A program made the position numbers and the translations under genes. The notes under the pieces are model-generated. The model was not told where the DNA came from, did not search any database, and saw nothing but the letters and a program-made list of their open reading frames with translations. A stretch of DNA of 7,845 bases from Vulcanimicrobiota bacterium (GTDB taxonomy: Bacteria; Eremiobacterota; Eremiobacteria; Baltobacterales; Baltobacteraceae), in assembly GCA_028287545.1 (NCBI GenBank), contig JAQBPL010000394.1, positions 1-7,845 of the forward strand. Direction: 5' to 3'. Below are positions 6,147-7,845 of this stretch, one piece after another; position 1 is the first letter of the stretch; the number at the start of each line of letters is the position of its first letter.

Positions 6147-7845
6147 GTGCGTGTCGACGACGGCGTCAAGCGGGAGATCCTCGCTCGCACCGACATCGGC
6201 GAGGTGATCGGGGCGTACGTCACCCTGCGCAAACGCGGCAACGACCTGGTCGGGCTGTGTCCCTTCCACGGCGAGAAAACGCCGTCGTTCCACGTCCATC
6301 CCGACCGCGGCTTCTTCAAGTGTTTCGGCTGCGACGCCAAAGGCGATGCGTTCAGCTTCATCCAGCGCCACGAGAACGTCGGCTTCGCCGACGCGCTGCG
6401 GATCTTGGCGAAACGCGTCGGCGTCGAGATCGAGAACGAGGATCCGCGCGCCGCGCGCGCGCGCAGCGAGCGCGAGACGATCTATGCGGCGAACGAGATC
6501 GCGCGCGCGTGGTTTCACCGCATGCTGCTCGACGCGCGCGAAGGCGCGGCCGCGCGCGCGTACTGCGAGGGGCGCGGCATCACGGCGGCGACGATCGAGG
6601 CGTTCGCGCTCGGTTTCGCGCCGGAGGGATGGGACGGTTTGGTCGGCGAGCTGCGGCGCAACGACGTCGACCTCGAACTGGCCGCGCGCGCCGGGCTGCT
6701 CAAGCCGAGCCAGCGCGGCGGCTTCTACGATTTCTATCGCGGCCGGCTGATGATCCCCACGCTCGCGACGACCGGCGAGACGATCGCGTTCGGCGGCCGC
6801 GCGCTCGGCGATGCGGAACCGAAATATCTCAACACGTCGACGACGCCGGTCTACACCAAAGGCCGGTACCTCTTCGCGCTCAACGTCGCGCGACGCGCCG
6901 CGGCCAAAGACGACAGCGTCATCGTGGTCGAGGGGTACCTCGACTGCATCGCGCTGCATCAGGCGGGTTTCGCGAACGCGGTCGCCGTGCTCGGCACGGC
7001 GTTCACGCCGGAGCAGGCGCGCGAGCTGCGCAAGATCGCGACGAGCGCCGTGTTGTGCTTCGACGCCGATTCGGCGGGGATCGAAGCCGCGCTGAAATCG
7101 ATCGAGGTGCTTGCCTCCGAGGGCGTGCGGGCGTCCGCGCTGCGGATCCCCGACGGGAAGGATCCCGACGAGTTCGTCCGCCGCAACGGTGCCGGCGCCT
7201 TCCGCGAACTGCTCGCAAAACCGATCGCCGCGACCCAGGTGAAGATCGACGCGGAGATCGACCGTCGCGGAACGCGCGGCGAGGGCGGGACGCTGGCGCG
7301 CTGGGCCGAGGAGACGATCCGCCGACTGGCGCCCCCCGAGGAACAGGACCGCTGGCGCGTCTATGCCGCTGGGCGACTCGGCCTCTCCGCCGACGACTTA
7401 CGGCGCGCCCGGCTGCTGGTGAACCCGCTGCACTTCAGCCGCGGCGAGGCGAATGCGTCACGTCACATCGTGCCCGGGGCGATCGAGAAGCCGTCGTTCG
7501 AACGCGAGGTGCTCTCGATCGTGCTCGACGAGCCGGCGCTGGTCGCGGAGTACGGCGACCGGATCCCCGCCGAGCGCTTCGAGAGCCCGGCCTTGCGCCG
7601 CGTCTGGGAGGTGCTGCGGACTCACGCTCGGTCGCTGGTGCAACCGTCGGACGTCTTCGCCGTGTTTGCAGGAGACGATGACGCGGCGGCCACGCTGGCG
7701 TCGGTCGCGGGCTCGGTTCGTTTTGCCGATACCGAAGATCGACGGGCGAAGCTCGATCGCGTCGTCGCGCGTTTTGCGCGTGACGACGCCGAGAGCCGTT
7801 ACCGGGAACTCGACCAGGAGATGGTACGGCTGATCGAATCCGATC
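6147..7845 (+). CDS. dnaG: DNA primase DnaG (3' end outside window)
   Basis: DnaG makes the RNA primers for replication and works with the DnaB helicase. The frame is open from GTG 6147 to the window end, giving 566 codons. The CHC2 zinc finger ligands are C38, H41, C59 and C62 in CPFH...CFGC. The RNA-polymerase domain has FYDFYRGRLMIP, IAFGGRAL and PKYLNTSTTPVYTKG. The Toprim core has E262 in VVEGYLD, D306 and D308 in FDADSAG, and D339 and D341 in GKDPDEF. These lie three to six residues from the E. coli numbering. From about residue 440 the sequence enters the helicase-binding region, whose end is missing. The GTG gives the expected start (REILARTDIGEVI follows at residue 9) but has no Shine-Dalgarno sequence. 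The GGGAG at 6109-6113 is too far and instead precedes TTG 6116 and GTG 6118, which are in other frames. The gene is probably expressed separately from the peptidase. Confidence 0.95.
   Translation, partial: MRVDDGVKREILARTDIGEVIGAYVTLRKRGNDLVGLCPFHGEKTPSFHVHPDRGFFKCFGCDAKGDAFSFIQRHENVGFADALRILAKRVGVEIENEDPRAARARSERETIYAANEIARAWFHRMLLDAREGAAARAYCEGRGITAATIEAFALGFAPEGWDGLVGELRRNDVDLELAARAGLLKPSQRGGFYDFYRGRLMIPTLATTGETIAFGGRALGDAEPKYLNTSTTPVYTKGRYLFALNVARRAAAKDDSVIVVEGYLDCIALHQAGFANAVAVLGTAFTPEQARELRKIATSAVLCFDADSAGIEAALKSIEVLASEGVRASALRIPDGKDPDEFVRRNGAGAFRELLAKPIAATQVKIDAEIDRRGTRGEGGTLARWAEETIRRLAPPEEQDRWRVYAAGRLGLSADDLRRARLLVNPLHFSRGEANASRHIVPGAIEKPSFEREVLSIVLDEPALVAEYGDRIPAERFESPALRRVWEVLRTHARSLVQPSDVFAVFAGDDDAAATLASVAGSVRFADTEDRRAKLDRVVARFARDDAESRYRELDQEMVRLIESD

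Noticed and set aside
5778..6959. Leftward 393-codon open frame across the peptidase and dnaG genes
   Set aside because: It is antisense to two firmly identified genes, and the translation has charged, repetitive composition with no recognisable motif.
6116..7681. Rightward 521-codon open frame overlapping dnaG
   Set aside because: Arg-rich out-of-frame reading of the primase gene. It has a plausible ribosome binding site but no protein-like sequence; the frame starting at 6147 carries all primase motifs.

Overview
This is a GC-rich bacterial chromosomal window (75% GC in one sampled line of the peptidase gene at 4141-4200). It carries mostly housekeeping genes and a short accessory-looking stretch in the middle. 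The phylum cannot be fixed from the sequence. The gene content and style would fit one of the poorly cultivated GC-rich phyla, for example an Eremiobacterota-like lineage, but that is a guess. I see no tRNA, rRNA, CRISPR array, insertion sequence or phage gene.

Left part (1-1537). The 3' end of a methionine sulfoxide reductase gene (msrA) runs rightward to 194. It converges on a leftward two-gene unit made of an unrecognised 101-residue protein with a CxxC motif and an atypical NAD(P)-binding epimerase/reductase. The stop of the first gene touches the start of the second. A long imperfect inverted repeat (206-273) lies between the convergent genes, and its right arm supplies the epimerase stop codon.

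Middle part (1538-2687). A 200-bp divergent intergenic region holds a tandem 11-bp repeat and a G-rich tract. It leads into a small cysteine-rich protein that resembles bacterial metallothioneins of the SmtA type. An NTF2/SnoaL-like protein gene follows on the same strand. That gene has markedly lower GC than its surroundings, and a one-base frameshift (one G too many at 2525-2527) replaces its conserved C-terminus. This is the most accessory-looking region of the window.

Right part (2684-7845). A leftward HD-domain phosphohydrolase (COG1078/YdhJ type) and a rightward exported prolyl-oligopeptidase-family serine peptidase diverge from only 36 bp. A 29-bp dyad (3898-3926) is centred between two mirror-image ATG codons there. 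The 5' end of the DNA primase gene dnaG follows, from a GTG at 6147 and running off the window end. Its CHC2 zinc finger and Toprim core are complete; the helicase-binding end is only partly present.

No multi-gene system that is clearly new could be shown. The points most worth checking are the metallothionein-like protein, the frameshifted low-GC neighbour, the repeat that forms a gene terminus, and the divergent dyad.
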